Positions 49,960-62,969 of a DNA stretch of 64,000 bases are shown one piece after another. Location of the stretch: the NCBI GenBank assembly GCA_025093555.1, contig JAIWNF010000042.1, forward strand, positions 1-64,000. The letters run 5' to 3'. Each line of letters begins with the position of its first letter. Position 1 is the stretch's first letter. A program made the position numbers and the translations under genes. Source of the DNA: Circinella umbellata (lineage: Eukaryota; Mucoromycota; Mucoromycetes; Mucorales; Lichtheimiaceae). The notes beneath the pieces are model-generated. The model was given only the letters and a program-made list of their open reading frames with translations, ran no database searches and had not been told where the DNA came from.

Positions 49960-52021
49960 TTAAAGCTTTGATTTATCATCGGATTTCTTATTCCATCCAA
50001 ATTCTAGTTTGGTCCTTCCTCCAGGGGCAATCATGACATTAATTACACAAGTGTTATCCTTGACAGTCATAGCTTCCTTTAAGGCATCGGCCAATTGTAC
50101 ACGATCCTTTGCTAGCCATCCTCTACCACCAAATGCCACGCATAATTGATCATAACGAGTATCGGGTAAAAGAGCTGTGGTTGGAAGAGTTCCATCCCGT
50201 CGAGCTTGTTCAAATTCTTCGTTATCCAAGCCATGGTAAATACCATTGTTGTTAATAACAAGAATAAGAAGAGGAAGCTTTGAACGTACAGCAGTTTCTA
50301 ATTCCATTGCACTAAATATAAATAAGATAAATATTAGTTAAGTTTATATGTATTCAAGAAAAATGGATTATCAGAATATATATATGATTATACAAACCTA
50401 AATCCAAATGCGGAGTCGCCAACAATAGAAACAACACGCTTGGACTGATAATACTCCTGAGCTAAAGAAAATAAAAGGATATATAGATACCGAGTTTAGA
50501 TACAAATTCATTCAATGGATTGCCTCATATCTATCCATCTTCTGAATGGATTTTCTTTTATTTACCTGCAATTGCATAACCCATGCCGACACCCATAGTA
50601 GCAAATGTACCAGCATCCAAACGATGACGTGGTTCATGTACATCAAAGAACGATCGAGCAATATCCATTGTGTTTGCACCTTCACTTACAAACACAATAT
50701 CATTGGGTGGCAAAATATCCTTAATGACAGTGTAAGCAGATTGGTAATTCATGACAGCTGTATCCGATTGTGGCTTTTTACGTATAGCTAGTGCTTTGGC
50801 GACATTACTCTTGACTTTGTTTGTTAAACCTGATACATAAGCATTGGTTTCTGGGAGACGAGGCAAAGGTTCACGTAACAATTGAGCTGTTATGGCTTGA
50901 ATATCACCAATTAATGGTAATGTGTCAGCGCCATTATTGCCCGCTTCCTCGGGTAGCACATCAACATGAATAAATTTCACACCACCAGACCAACGTGGTT
51001 TTTGACCATAATGTAAAATCCAATTGAGTCTTGCACCCAGTAAAAGAACAACATCAGCTTCCTTGAGTGCCTTGGATCGAGCAGCAGAGACACATAATGG
51101 ATGTGTATCGGTAATTAGTCCCTTAGCCATGGGTGTAGGTAAAAATGGGATTTGTGTTGTATCAATTAATTGACGAATTTCATTTTCGGCTCTTGCATAG
51201 GCAGCTCTGTATTATATATATATACCATGTAAGTAAAATGAATTGACACACGTTTTTTACATAACCCGACTGTGATCTTTTGTCATAATCTCACACACAG
51301 ATCTCCTCCTTTTTTTCCTTTAAATCCCAGCTAGCCATCCGTTTTACCCTTTTCCAACAACGATTAAAGGACTTTTTGCTTGACGTAAAAGGCTGATAGC
51401 TTCTGCAACAGAGTGTGGATCTGCCACAGACTTTGGAGCAGTAGCAGGTAAAGCTGCAACACTTTTAGAATATGTATCCACCATTTGAGGATTATTAATC
51501 TCGTACTGGATAAAATCTGCTGGAAGATCAACATAAGCAGCGCCAGGTCTACCATATAAAGCTGTACGCATTGCTTTTTCAATAGTGGTAGGTATCTTAT
51601 CAATAGATGTAGGACGCGCTGAATATTTACAGTAAGGTTTGCATGCTTCCACTTGATCGAGCTCTTGGAATGCACCCATATCCACTTGATCTGTATCCGA
51701 AGAACCAGCCAACAAGACCATAGGCCAACAATTCACTTTAGCGTTAACAACGCCTGCTAGTGCATGTATAACACCTGGACCACCCACAACCAAACAAACA
51801 CCGGGTTGACCACTTAGATAACCATAAGCTGACGCAGCATAAGCAGCCGATTGTTCATTACGGAACGCAATAAAACGGATTCCTGCAGCTATACATGCTT
51901 CGGCAACCTCGACAACGGGAATTCCAACAATGCCAAAGACAACTTTAACACCTTGGTGTTTCAATGTAGCAGCGATGAGTTCAGCGCCCGTAGCAGTAGA
52001 AGTTGATTGTTGATTTGACAT
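49960..52021 (-). CDS. 2-hydroxyacyl-CoA lyase/oxalyl-CoA decarboxylase with PTS1
   Basis: Four exons on the minus strand give 576 aa: 51348-52021, 50566-51206, 50398-50461, 49960-50311. It is a thiamine-diphosphate enzyme of the HACL1/Pxp1 family. Visible are VFGIVGIPVVEVAEA with the catalytic Glu in RNEQSAAYAASAYGYL, VGGPGVIHALAG, CWPMVLLAGSS, VDLPADF, ARLNWILHYG, GANTMDIARSFF and RHRLDAGTFATMGVGMGYA, and the cofactor-binding GDSAFGFS...NNNGIY. It ends in SKL, a canonical PTS1, so peroxisomal import is expected. HACL1 cleaves 2-hydroxyacyl-CoA in phytanic-acid alpha-oxidation; oxalyl-CoA decarboxylases act on oxalyl-CoA. The sequence alone does not separate them, though it is closer to HACL1. 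Confidence 0.93.
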
Positions 52022-52408
52022 TATTATTTGTAATAATGAAAAAAAAAGTTTGCTGTAAAAGAAAGCAAATAAGATTTGTTGCGTGTGAACCTGCAAATTA
52101 ATATCATGGGGTATAATAAAATGTTCGGAAATGAGATATATATAAAACACCCGCTTTGCAAAATAGTAATTCCGATTATTAAACTCTATGCAGCAATGTC
52201 GCCATCATGTCCACGAAGAACTCAGCAATATCTATTATAAACAATATTATCTGAAAAGACAAACGGTTTATCCTTCTGTGAACAAATTTATTTAGTATCA
52301 GTAAACGCTTGAATATATTATTTATTAAGGTATCGGATTTTATTTTCATTTTATTTGTTTAAAAAAAATAGGAGAGAGGAGGGAGAGATTTGTTTCTTTT
52401 TTTCAAAG
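52022..52408. other. Intergenic region lyase/Rmd5-type gene
   Basis: A/T-rich, 390 bp, with the lyase promoter and the Rmd5 3' end. No gene. Confidence 0.6.
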
Positions 52409-54217
52409 TTAGAAATAAACCTCTACAGCTTGATCTGGTGCGGATTCAGATGGACAATAGGGGCATTTGAAACGCATTGAGTTTCTAAAAAATAATAGCC
52501 ATTTTCGTTATCAGAAGAAGGATAAATAGAAATGTGGCATATGTTAGAAAGAAAAAGGGTAAAAAAGTTAAAAATGTTTACCTTCCGTATCGGCTACTGC
52601 TACTTCGGCTTAATTTTGTTAAGCTTTCTCGACAAATGACGTGACCACAAGGCATCATCATGGGAGGATTATCATCCGTTGCTTGTTCTTTACTTACAGG
52701 GCATGCAAATACAGAATGAAAACGTAAATCATCTGATAATGGTAATTCTACCGGTAATTCATCTTGTTGACTCCATTCAGTCTTTTTCGAACTGATAATT
52801 TTGTACAATTTCATAATCACAGGTAATGCTGTGGTACCCACAAGTACACTGATATCCATATAAATTAAATTTGAAAATATATAATTAAACATAAATACAA
52901 ATGACTCTTCCCCCTTCTTCCTCATGATCCTTCTCTTATGCTTACCTTGCATGAAGTGGACTTTCAGCACTCATATTAAGTAAAGAGCAGAAATCTTTTT
53001 GGAATTCATGACATATATCCATCCATAAAGTGGGTGAACATAAATCCGCATATGGTGACTTCCCCAAGTTCTGATAGTAGATCATTGAAGTCATCATACG
53101 TTGAATTTCTATTTGTTTTTTCATTAATGTTAGTAATTATCCTTTCTCTAGATAAAAAATGGTATACACGCAGATCCATGATATGATATAGTACCAGTCA
53201 TATGTTTATCAGCAAATGGATGAAAGTATTGTCGACTATATGAAAGAGCTTCCATAGGTTTTTGTTGCGCAAGTAACTGTATAAAACGGAGTCGATGAAG
53301 ATCAAATTCTAAACTACTACCGACTTTAGATAATTCATCATGATGTGTTCGCGCCCATCTAAAAAAATAGAACATTTTATTATTATGCATATTCATACAC
53401 ATAATATATATTTCCTTTGAGAAAAGTTGATTACAATAACATACTGGATAGCATTTGTGAGTTCATGAGACTCTTCCAATTCACGTAGGATTGTATACAT
53501 TCGTTGAAATTCCTTTTTCAAAAGTTCTGTCGTCAGCCGTAATTCGTCTTCTTCATCAATCCCAGCTTCACGCATAAAGGTATCACAAAGTTCAAACTGG
53601 CCTTGTCGGATAAAGTGGATTCCTAAAGCCCGACTCAGCAAGTATTCTTTGCCTGCAAATGCTTCTGGATTGGATATTACTGAAAGATCTTGGGTAAATC
53701 GCTAATTTTTTTAATGTGTTCGTAGCATTCAATAAGTATGTTACTCTCTTAGAAATTGACAAGATATATAATGCATTATTATTTACCCTTTCAATATCCT
53801 TTGCAAATTTATTCACGGACCCATGAAACTTTTTTTGGACCTTGTAAAATTCTTTATCCTTAATTTTCTCCGTATCTTCACTTTTATGCGAGTCGTCTTT
53901 ACCACTATCTTTGCTATATCGATCGCGTACTGTCGTTTGTAATGTCTTTAAAGACTCGTTCATTCGAAGAGGATCTAATTTTATCACGTTTTAGCCATTG
54001 CTCTTATATATATGTATGTCTCTCAACAGTTCTAGTAGCATCGATAAATTCAATGGTTCTTGTTCAATATTATTATTATCACTAGTATACCTTTTTGAAT
54101 ATTCTCTTTGGCTTGCTGTAAAAGCTTGGATAAATCATCAAGACCTGAAGATACTCCAGATTGCATTTTCATTTGAGCCTTTTGAATATTGACTGAATGC
54201 GCTAATAGATCTTCCAT
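52409..54217 (-). CDS. GID/CTLH E3 ubiquitin ligase subunit, Rmd5/RMND5-type
   Basis: A multi-exon minus-strand gene starts MEDLLAHSVNIQKAQ at 54217 and ends at 52409. The CTLH region shows ALGIHFIRQGQFELCDTFMR, GIDEEDELRLTTELLKKEF and WARTHHDELSKVGSSLEFDL, then RLRFIQLLAQQKPMEALSYS and a RING-like end: FACPVSKEQATDDNPPMMMP, CGHVICRESL, FKCPYC, VEVYF. Rmd5/RMND5 with Maea forms the catalytic heterodimer of the GID/CTLH complex, which ubiquitinates e.g. gluconeogenic enzymes in yeast. The incomplete RING, lacking some metal ligands, fits Rmd5. The final exon is 52409-52484 and the first 54091-54217; the exon between about 53990 and 54090 is unresolved. Confidence 0.85.
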
Positions 54218-54948
54218 TGTTATAGTATTGGTTTCCGACGGAAAATGAGTAAAAAAAAAGAACTTGGATATTCTCTAAAACAGCTATTTAGTGTAATTCG
54301 CTTGGAATCTATAAAAGTCAGCTGCTTTATTTTTATTTATTTTTTTTAACCTCCAAACAGCATAATATTTTGCCTCAATGAGTTCCTTATGAGGGGAGGG
54401 TGGAAACTATAGTAATTGTTTCTATGCGACATATTTTTATAGGCATTTTTCAAACGCAAACACCCCGTAATAAAATTGTAAGAGTTCTATAAAAGGCATA
54501 CCAGTATAGTTTTCTACCAAGGTCTTGAATACACAAATGTGTAAGGGAAAAAAATGATGTTGTTTAAACGTGAAAATATCTAATCTTCCGGTCATAGTCA
54601 ATATATTTCTTAATATACTTTACACTGATGAAAGTCAAAGTATAAAAATAATGTTTGATTATCAAAAATAAAAATAAAACAGCTCTATAAATAAGACAGT
54701 TTAAACATTCTCATAACTCATTTTTGACAGGTTAAAAAAAGTTGGAAATGCTACAGGATGATAATGGAATGACGATATGGGGTATACATATACATAGAAA
54801 AGGTTATACAATGTACAAAAGAAAAGAGATAGGAAGATAATGCAATAATGATAACTGGAATTGTATTGTTTGGATGAGTGGAAACTAAAGTTATGTGATG
54901 ATGATAGTGATGATTGCGCGGGTATAGCTGATATTTATATAAAGCAAT
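54218..54948. other. Intergenic region Rmd5-type/NTF2-like
   Basis: A/T-rich, 730 bp; it contains the Rmd5 promoter and the 3' flank of the next minus-strand gene. No coding sequence seen. Confidence 0.5.
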
Positions 54949-56033
54949 CTATTTTTGCCAATTTTCTCGTATCATTGCTTTATGTAAGTTAATATTCATG
55001 TCTTGAAACGAAGAAGATATGGATGATGCCGATGAACTGATCCCTGATGATGCTGATGAAGAAGCTTCGTCAATTGTTGAAGAAGAGGAATCATTATTGG
55101 GTGGAGCCAATAAATGCATTCTTTCTGTTGCAGAATAAACCACTTCTCCAGTCGATGATATCATTTTTCCCATCAAAACCCTTACAACATTGTCGTACCA
55201 ATATGACAGAACAGGAACTGCTTGTAACAATCCTATATATACATTATAAATTCTTATGTCAGCAAATAATAATGAGGGCCAAAGAGATAATGTCACGTAT
55301 TTCTTTTTTCCTCGATGACGCTATTTCATATTATACTCTACATAAGCTATGTTGCTACCTTCTAATGTCCAGCTTTCTTGATGGTGATTAATCTTTAATA
55401 GTCCACTATCCACATCTGTTTCTTGAAAATTAAGTGTGACAATAACAGGTAGTTCGAGGTGTACAAAAGGAAATAATTTTGGACATAGTTTTTGAGTCAG
55501 GTATGCAACGCAAGTTTGACCATTGAAACAGACATTTGTAACAGTAGGTGGATATTTATTCAATGCTTTCCACAATAATAAGACACTACATTTAGTCATA
55601 TGTGCATGTCATTATATATAAGTTCCAGCAAAATCATCATCATGTGCATATTATTCAGCAAAAAGAAACTACATAGACATACATACACGCAAGCACACAT
55701 ACTATATAACCATACCCACTCCTTCTTACTGACTATTGCGTTTTTTCAGTCCGAGAAAAGATATAAAATATAACTTACTGTCGAATATTATATACGCCAT
55801 CAGTTGCTAAGAGTGGTGAATCAAACGTCGCATCATGAAAGTAGTAATGGTCAAGAATGCGCTTTTGTCGGGTATCATTGAAAGAGAATAAATCTTCTAC
55901 GACTCCTATTAATCGTGAAAGAGTATGTTAATATTCAATTCCTCTTATAGATACTATAAAAATAGTAAGAATAATTACTGGCAATGAGTTCATCATATGT
56001 ATCATTATATCTCGGTCCACATTCTAGATCCAT
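54949..56033 (-). CDS. Predicted NTF2-like/SigF-type fold protein
   Basis: Four exons on the minus strand: start ATG at 56031-56033 (MDLECGPRYNDTYDELI), then VVEDLFSFNDTRQKRILDHY and FHDATFDSPLLATDGVYNI; then LLLWKALNKYPPTVTN and LELPVIVTLNFQETDVDSG with LKINHHQESWTLEG; and last LLQAVPVLSYWYDNVV with a Ser-rich tail to a stop at 54949. The pattern (short helix, YF-DATFDSP, five-strand sheet, a W-containing final strand) fits the NTF2-like fold of the fungal SigF-like group. Function is unknown. The Ser/Ala-rich C-terminus (SSSSTIDEASSSASS) is low complexity. No signal peptide is visible, although a hydrophobic AVPVLSYWY segment occurs. Confidence 0.55.
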
Positions 56034-58437
56034 GATTCGAAGAAGAAAAATAAAGGGGGAGAAGGGAATAAAAAGAAAAGGAAGTTTTTTAGTTGTTTTT
56101 CTATAAATAAAAGGCAGAAATGTCAGAGGCAAAAAAAAAGAGCTTATAATTGCTGCTGTTAAGAGTGAAGAGTTCAATGTATACCTAAAAGGAGAAACTT
56201 GAAAGGATTTTTTTTACTCCCTCATCTGTTTGTTATTTGCTGCAGTATCACTTTGGACTTTGCATATTGGTAAACTGACGTAATTATCGTGTGTTACCAT
56301 CACTCTTGCTCATCTTCATCAAGTACAGGAATTAATAAGAGGACTCGCGTACGTATATTAAATAATAGAAACATCATTCTTTATGCATAAAATGTTAAAA
56401 AAATGCAAGGATCGAAAGAAAGGCTAAAAAAATGGCAAAGCTTATTTTATCATTTCCTAGAAACGGTGCTGGTATCGTAGGACAGCATAATGAGGCTATG
56501 CCGCAAGTTTCTAGCGAGAATATCAATACATGTTACTGTTCATATAGATATCATTAGAACCAGGATCAGAGGTCGCTTTGATAATATGAATGTACATTTC
56601 ACCCTGGCATTATCTTACATAAAGTCAGCACCAGCTCTGCAACGTGGATGTAGATAAATATTAAAGCAGGAAAATTATGTAGGATCTGACACTATCTTTA
56701 TTTGCAAGAGGTTTCACAAATTGGTTCTTGCAGAAATTATGTTATTTACTACGTAATACTACTTATACGTGCATATTGACGATATAAAAATGTGTAAAAG
56801 AATGTCAAAAGATAGAGCACATTTTCTTAATTGACAGAAATATAAACAGCATGGAATAATAATCACATATATATATGGTGCGTAATTTGAATAAAAAAGA
56901 GAGAAAGAGAAGAGGGAGCCAGCCAACAGTCTCACTTTAGGGAGTTTTAGTTTTTTTTATTTTTGGAAATACTCATAGCTATAGAATAAAAAACAATGTG
57001 CAGCAATAACATTCATTTCATGGCCAACCATTTAGAAAATAATAAAGTACTGCTGTAATAGTGATTCATTTGCTTACGTTAATTTTATAATAACGTATCG
57101 AGGACATTCCAATATTAGAACGCATCGAGAAAAATCGGTCCATCTCTGTAAAAAAAAAACCCATATTCTCTTTTACGTGGGAAAAAAGAACGAATTAATG
57201 TATGACTTTTTTTCAGGGTGTTGCAAGATTTTATATCCGCAAAAAGAATCAATTGTTGATAAGGATCTTTTTTTTTCAGATCAACATTTTTTGATGCGGG
57301 TAACCTGAACTAAAAAACTGGTGTTGTTACTCGGCAACAAAAACGAAGTAAAAAAACTGACATATGTGTCCCTGAATCATATTCTTAGATATAACGCAAA
57401 TGCTTTTATTCATTTTCTTCTAAGCATATAATACATCAGTAATGGGGATGATGGTGTGATATTTTGTTTTAAATATGAACGAGCAGGAACATACCACTTT
57501 TTAATAATAAAAAACTGTCAAAATTATTTGTAAGCTGTAATTTCAACATCTATGAGAAAATTCTGTTATTGAATACTACAATCTTAACAAGTTTTCTTAA
57601 CGAAATCACACTACTGTGTTTTCTTCTTCTTCGAATAATAATGATCATGATAAAACTAATAGGCCAAAGAAACTGTACATGTGAAAAAGGATAATAAGTA
57701 ATAAATGATACTTTTACATTTTTTCACAAAGGCTACAGAATCCATAACACAAAAACAATGTCCTGATGACACAGTAGTAATGGATGTTGATGTTGCTCGG
57801 CTTTACTTTTTGATTAATATTAAACTGACTTTATAATTCTCGGGAAAAAGCAGGATGAATTATTTTAGACTGTACACGTAAAATATATAACCATGATTCA
57901 GCAAGAGCAGGATTTAAAGTTTGAAAAAAAACGTCAAGTTTATATTGTAATTCTTACATCAAAAAAAAAAAAAGAACGAAAGATCGCGTTTGGGAGCTGT
58001 TGGGGGAGTTAAAATAATCCTAGAAAATGGAAGGTAGTACGATATAGGCCTTTCACTGATTTTCGTTGGCGCGGTTGTTTTGTTTTTTTGATGACATCCT
58101 GCAATCGGAGAGAAAAATACAATAGTGAATTGGCCAGTGCAACCTGTACCCCACACGCTCAAGAAGTGATTGGGGGAGCTGTGGATTGGGGGAGGGAGGA
58201 CCTGTTCATCGAAAAGCCGGACCAACTTTATATAACAAAAGAGCTTAATAGAGAGCATCTAAAGAGAGAAAATTAACAAAGCTATCTGACGACGAAACGA
58301 CAAAAAAAAATATAAAGCAAGAAATATTTCACGGACTTCATTTTTGCTTTTTCTCTTCTTCCCCTTTCCACTTTTTTATTTATTCCCTTCCTGTCTCTTT
58401 CTTAAATACCTCCGAACTATATCATTCATCATTCAAC
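56034..58437. other. 2.4-kb divergent intergenic region NTF2-like/SET
   Basis: No gene is recognisable. A/T-rich, with an inverted pair CTAGAAAC/GTTTCTAG near 56458-56514. The last 300 bp hold GC-richer, G-rich words (TTGGGGGAG at 58040 and 58172) upstream of the SET gene. Confidence 0.5.
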
Positions 58438-59258
58438 ATGGCTGTCACTGAATCTGTTCAACCCGAAACCAAACCTACTCACCCTGGTTACTTCTGTATT
58501 GTTCGCCAAGGTACACCTGAACAATATTGTTCCAAGTTGATCGCTGAACGTGACTATCCTAAGGGATCCGTCATTGCTGAACTTAAGGGTTTGACTCCTG
58601 GTCCCAAGCGTTACTCCTCTGTTCAAATTTCCAAGGATAAACACATTGAATTAAACAGTGATTTGGTATTTATGAACCATTCTTGTGATCCTTCAACACA
58701 TATGGATACTGATGGTATGGCTGTCCGTGCTCTTAAGGATATCAAAACTGGTGATGAGTTGACTTTCTTTTATCCTTCAACTGAATGGGATATGGGTAAC
58801 TATTATAATTTATATCTTGCTGTGATTTTTGAAGGGAATAGAAAGGGTAGCAGAAAAGTGAAAGAGTTTGTTTGAGCAACGAGAGCTATAGAGAGAATAG
58901 TCAGGGGGGGGCAGTGATAGACAAATAAACTACACAAAGCGAGTGAGAAAGAAGACAGTAAGCATTGCAAAAAGTCATAAACGAACGAATAAACTGAATC
59001 GCGCAATTTTCTGTTTATCTTTAGCACAACCCTTTGACTGTTGGTGTGGTGCTTCTCAGGTAAAATTGAAATATATACGCTTATACAATAAGAACTATTC
59101 TGGAAAACTAAAACTTTATAAATTTTTTCATATTATTATATTAGTGTGTCAAGCAAGTAACAGGTGCCAAACATTTGTCTACTGAAACCCTGAACAACTT
59201 TGTTATTGTTGAACATATTAAGCAACTTCTTGCTGAACGCGATCAAGCACAAGCATAA
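58438..59258 (+). CDS. Small SET-domain protein with post-SET cysteines
   Basis: Three exons give 168 aa: 58438-58795, 59025-59059, 59145-59258. The protein is almost entirely a SET core: GYFCIVRQGTPEQYCSK, KGSVIAELKGL, the NHSC box (VFMNHSCDPS), GDELTFFYPSTEWDM, and the post-SET Cys motif FDCWCGASQCVKQVTG. SET proteins transfer methyl groups from S-adenosylmethionine to Lys. The N-terminal pre-SET region is absent; the substrate is unknown and could be histone or another protein. Start ATG directly follows ATCATTCAAC; a GC-rich promoter region lies upstream. The second exon is only 35 nt. Confidence 0.8.
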
Positions 59259-62200
59259 ACAAAACTTACTCTTAAAAAAGTGATCTTAAATACTCATAGT
59301 ACCATGATAAACAAAAACATAATAAAATAGTTTAAAAATGTAAAGGAATCATTTTCTTTTATGGTTTCGCAGGTCGAAAAAAATCTTTTAAACTTTCGTC
59401 TCCCTTTTTTTTTTTTGTTTTTTTTTGTGCGAATCGGTTTGTTCATCGGTTAAAACTTGAACATTTGATGGTATATATTTTTGGATAATCTTTGTGGAAA
59501 GCCACGATTTCCCTGATAAAAACGAATATTGCATGTGTAACATCAATACTCCAGGGCAATTAAAAGGACGCACATACATAGTACATATCATTGACGTCAT
59601 GGAAACTCTTAGAGCTGCATAAATATCGATATTTTTATGTTTGTTTTTCGTTTTGTATTATTTGTAAGTAAGATTAACGAGAATCTCTTTTATTCTTTAA
59701 TTTTCAGAGGCCAGCATAACTCTTTGAAAATGTAAGTACAAACAATATATGATAAAATGTGTGTATACAAGATGACAAAAAGGAATCATAGCCACTAAAA
59801 TATATTGTTGTATATTATATCCAATCTGAGTGTGTGTCTGTGGTTGGTGTCGGTCGTATAAAAAAAACAATTTTCCCGAGATTGTGCAAACTACTATTTT
59901 GCTGGGTTAAGAAGTTTGATAATCACATTTCAAACCACAATGTATTTTTTATGATAAGAATAATAGAAAATTAATTTATTAACGATTCAATGAGGAAGGG
60001 AATATATAAGTACAAAAAAAGTACATTATGTCAGTGACAAGTGAATCAACGCGCTGATATAATTATCACTAGAGTGAATTCTCGTCAAACCTAACTCCAC
60101 ATATATTAATGTTTTTGAAAAAAATGATAAGCATAAGAAACAAATAACTCTTACAAGTAACTGTATTTTTATCATTCTTCGATAGAGTTGAAATCAAAAC
60201 AGCGAATATACGTAATCCCAAATGAATGCGCTTTGTATACGTACGTTAAATTTAACTCGACTGTGGTTCAATCTAACAGAAAAGATCCCTGTTAGCCGTG
60301 GTTAAACAGCTGTTGTGAGTCAGTATAGCTAAATTAACCATATAAATACGTATACAAAAACAAATGACATTGAATGAATTGTAATACGACGTATCAAACA
60401 GGCTATTATAATAACAAATAGATGAAGTAGATATGGTAACAATGGATAATCAAACAATACGATTATAGTACGATATAATTATAACTAAGATCTTCAGGAA
60501 TCAATATATCTACCATTTCTGACCGAGCAAAACATTCCACCAACAGAAACGGTTGAGAAATCTAATAATTATACATACAAAAGTATCAGTTCTTGTATCG
60601 ATTGAACAACCCGGTCATGAAATAACGAATAAGAAAAAAGGTGTTGAGTCTTTTAAAATTGCCTTGATAAGAAAAATAATCTTTATGATTTATTAATGAT
60701 CCACGTACATGTGTATGTAGAATAATATTTCCTATAATTGACTACTGTATAAATCTGGATTTAACTACAACACTACTATTCTCGATTAGACTAAATTTAC
60801 TTACGAATTATACTAAAATACCATAAATGTATTTAAAAACCGTTTATATTTAAAACCATCTTTGAACATATAAATATCTTACAACATCGTCGCTCTCTAC
60901 GTACGTACGTATGCTTAAATTTAAATCAATAAATATAGGATTTAAAAGAAAATTTTCAGCAGGGTTTAACGACGATATACTGTAAATTCGTAAAAAGGAA
61001 GTATGAAAATCACACAACAAGAGACTTGTGACAATCTACATATTTATGCATCATTTGTAGTTCTGATATATGGAGGGGAGTCAAAGCAAAGAAATGAGTA
61101 AAATAATTATCAATTATATGTGTACAGTTAAGCCAGGACTATTGTACAATATTTATCAACGTATATTTTATCACGAACTCGTCAGAACATTTTCTATCAT
61201 ATCTTTTGATCAACAGTACAAGTAATAATTCTTTTGGGATGCCTGACTAACAACCTTTGTGATGTCTTCTCCCACTGAAGTGATTTCGACGTTGTAGATA
61301 TCTTTTGTCGACGCGGACCAGCATTAAACAAAATTACAGTAAACAGCTACGTGTCATTAGACTGTTGTCTAATATTACTTCTCATGTATTTTATTATACA
61401 TTAGCTCTTTATTCTGTTCCTGCTATAGAAATCAATGAGAACTTGATTTTCTTTACATACATGTTTCACCTCACATATGTAACTTATCTTTTCCTAATTT
61501 TGATATCTTTCAAAAACATATATTTATAACATCTTTCTGGTAGTTTTGCATAATCCAAAGGTTGCTATGGTCGAATTCGGCTACATTTTACCATAGCAAT
61601 TTAATTCTTCCTTTAGCTTGGTTCAACTTTATTCCATTGATTATACACATATGTTATCTTTCCTTTTTCTTCTTTCCGTGATTCGGATAAAAGTTTTTTT
61701 ATTGTGATATTTTAAAAGCTTTCTTAATTGGTTTTAATAATATATTCTTTAGATGGAGCTGAGAACATAATAGAAACTCATGAGCTGTAAATAAGTAGCC
61801 CAACATAAATAAGAAGTCTACCGAGAAAAAACATGAAATAAAACCCATAAACTGAACGGAGCACCAAACATTTGCTATTTCTCCTGTATCACATAATTTT
61901 TTTAATTGAAGGTGTATATATAGCTTACGTGTTTTAAAGTTACTGAATGATTTACTGATATGAAAGTTACTTATTATAGTCTACTACTTACGTAGTACAG
62001 TAATGTGTTTATATATACTAATGTAATAAAGTAAAAAGCACATATTAATGACATCAAATGTACATAGTTGATTTAATCAAGGAAAGAGAAGCTCTAAAGT
62101 TATAAAGCAAAAAGAAAAGAGTTCTGCGCCAAGTCATCCAGTTGACACGTATAATCATGTTAAACACCTGTCACCATAAGAAACTCTCCAGGAAGTAACT

Positions 62201-62285
62201 AAGCTTATATCCCACATTAACAAATAAATGTAATACGTACTTCATCCTCCCTCTATGCAGCATTATTATTTACCATCCATTGATG
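59259..62285. other. Gene-free AT-rich region downstream of the SET gene
   Basis: About 3 kb with no supported coding sequence. Open frames are short and without motifs. At 60293-60306 (GTTAGCCGTGGTTAAA) the reverse complement shares ACCACGGCTAA with the termini of the element at 62286-62969. Confidence 0.5.
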
Positions 62286-62969
62286 CTCACCACGGCTAAA
62301 ATGGGTAGTAGAAATGAATGGATTTCAATGAATCTGCATGATCACTATTGACATGAATTTCTATGAAATGTGTCAGTTCATGGAGATCCATAGATCTATG
62401 CAAAGTCACAGATATTCAGTCATATCCATTACTATTTATAAGCAGATTCATGCCTAGCTTTTAAATGATATATATTTTACTTTATGAGCATATACATTAT
62501 ACTGCGGATATAACATGGTTGAGACTACTTCTACTATATTATGATAGGCACTTTGAATAATAAAATTTTCTTTTTGTGGGTCATTAACTATGTGAGATAA
62601 TGAGAAAAGTAGTAAAAGAAGTGCGTGGGAATACTACTTCTCGTCAAACGGTCATGGGTTCAGAAAGTATAAGTATGCGTTTTCACAGATTATCACTCAT
62701 ATTTACAAAGCATACATTTTCATTCATATTCACAGATATTTTTTTATAGATATTTGTTCAGTTTTATGCAGATTTATATATCATTCAGAGTCATACGTTG
62801 TCACTCAGATTCGTTAATTTTTGTAATAGAAATTCATGGATTTATTTCCATGAAAATGAATGGTTGTCTTTTTTCATACATATTCATAGAGAAGCATGGC
62901 ATTTCATAGCCTATAAATTCATATTCATAGAGAATTAGGTTATTGCATGCAATTTTTAGCCGTGGTGAG
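62286..62969. mobile_element. 684-bp element with perfect 16-bp terminal inverted repeats
   Basis: Left end CTCACCACGGCTAAAA (62286-62301); right end TTTTAGCCGTGGTGAG (62954-62969), its exact reverse complement. The interior is A/T-rich and carries many subterminal words such as ATTCATAGA, ATTCATGGA, TTCACAGAT and ATTTCATGG on both sides. No open frame is coding. The flanks show no obvious target duplication. A non-autonomous DNA transposon with hAT- or CMC-like structure is likely. Confidence 0.7.
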
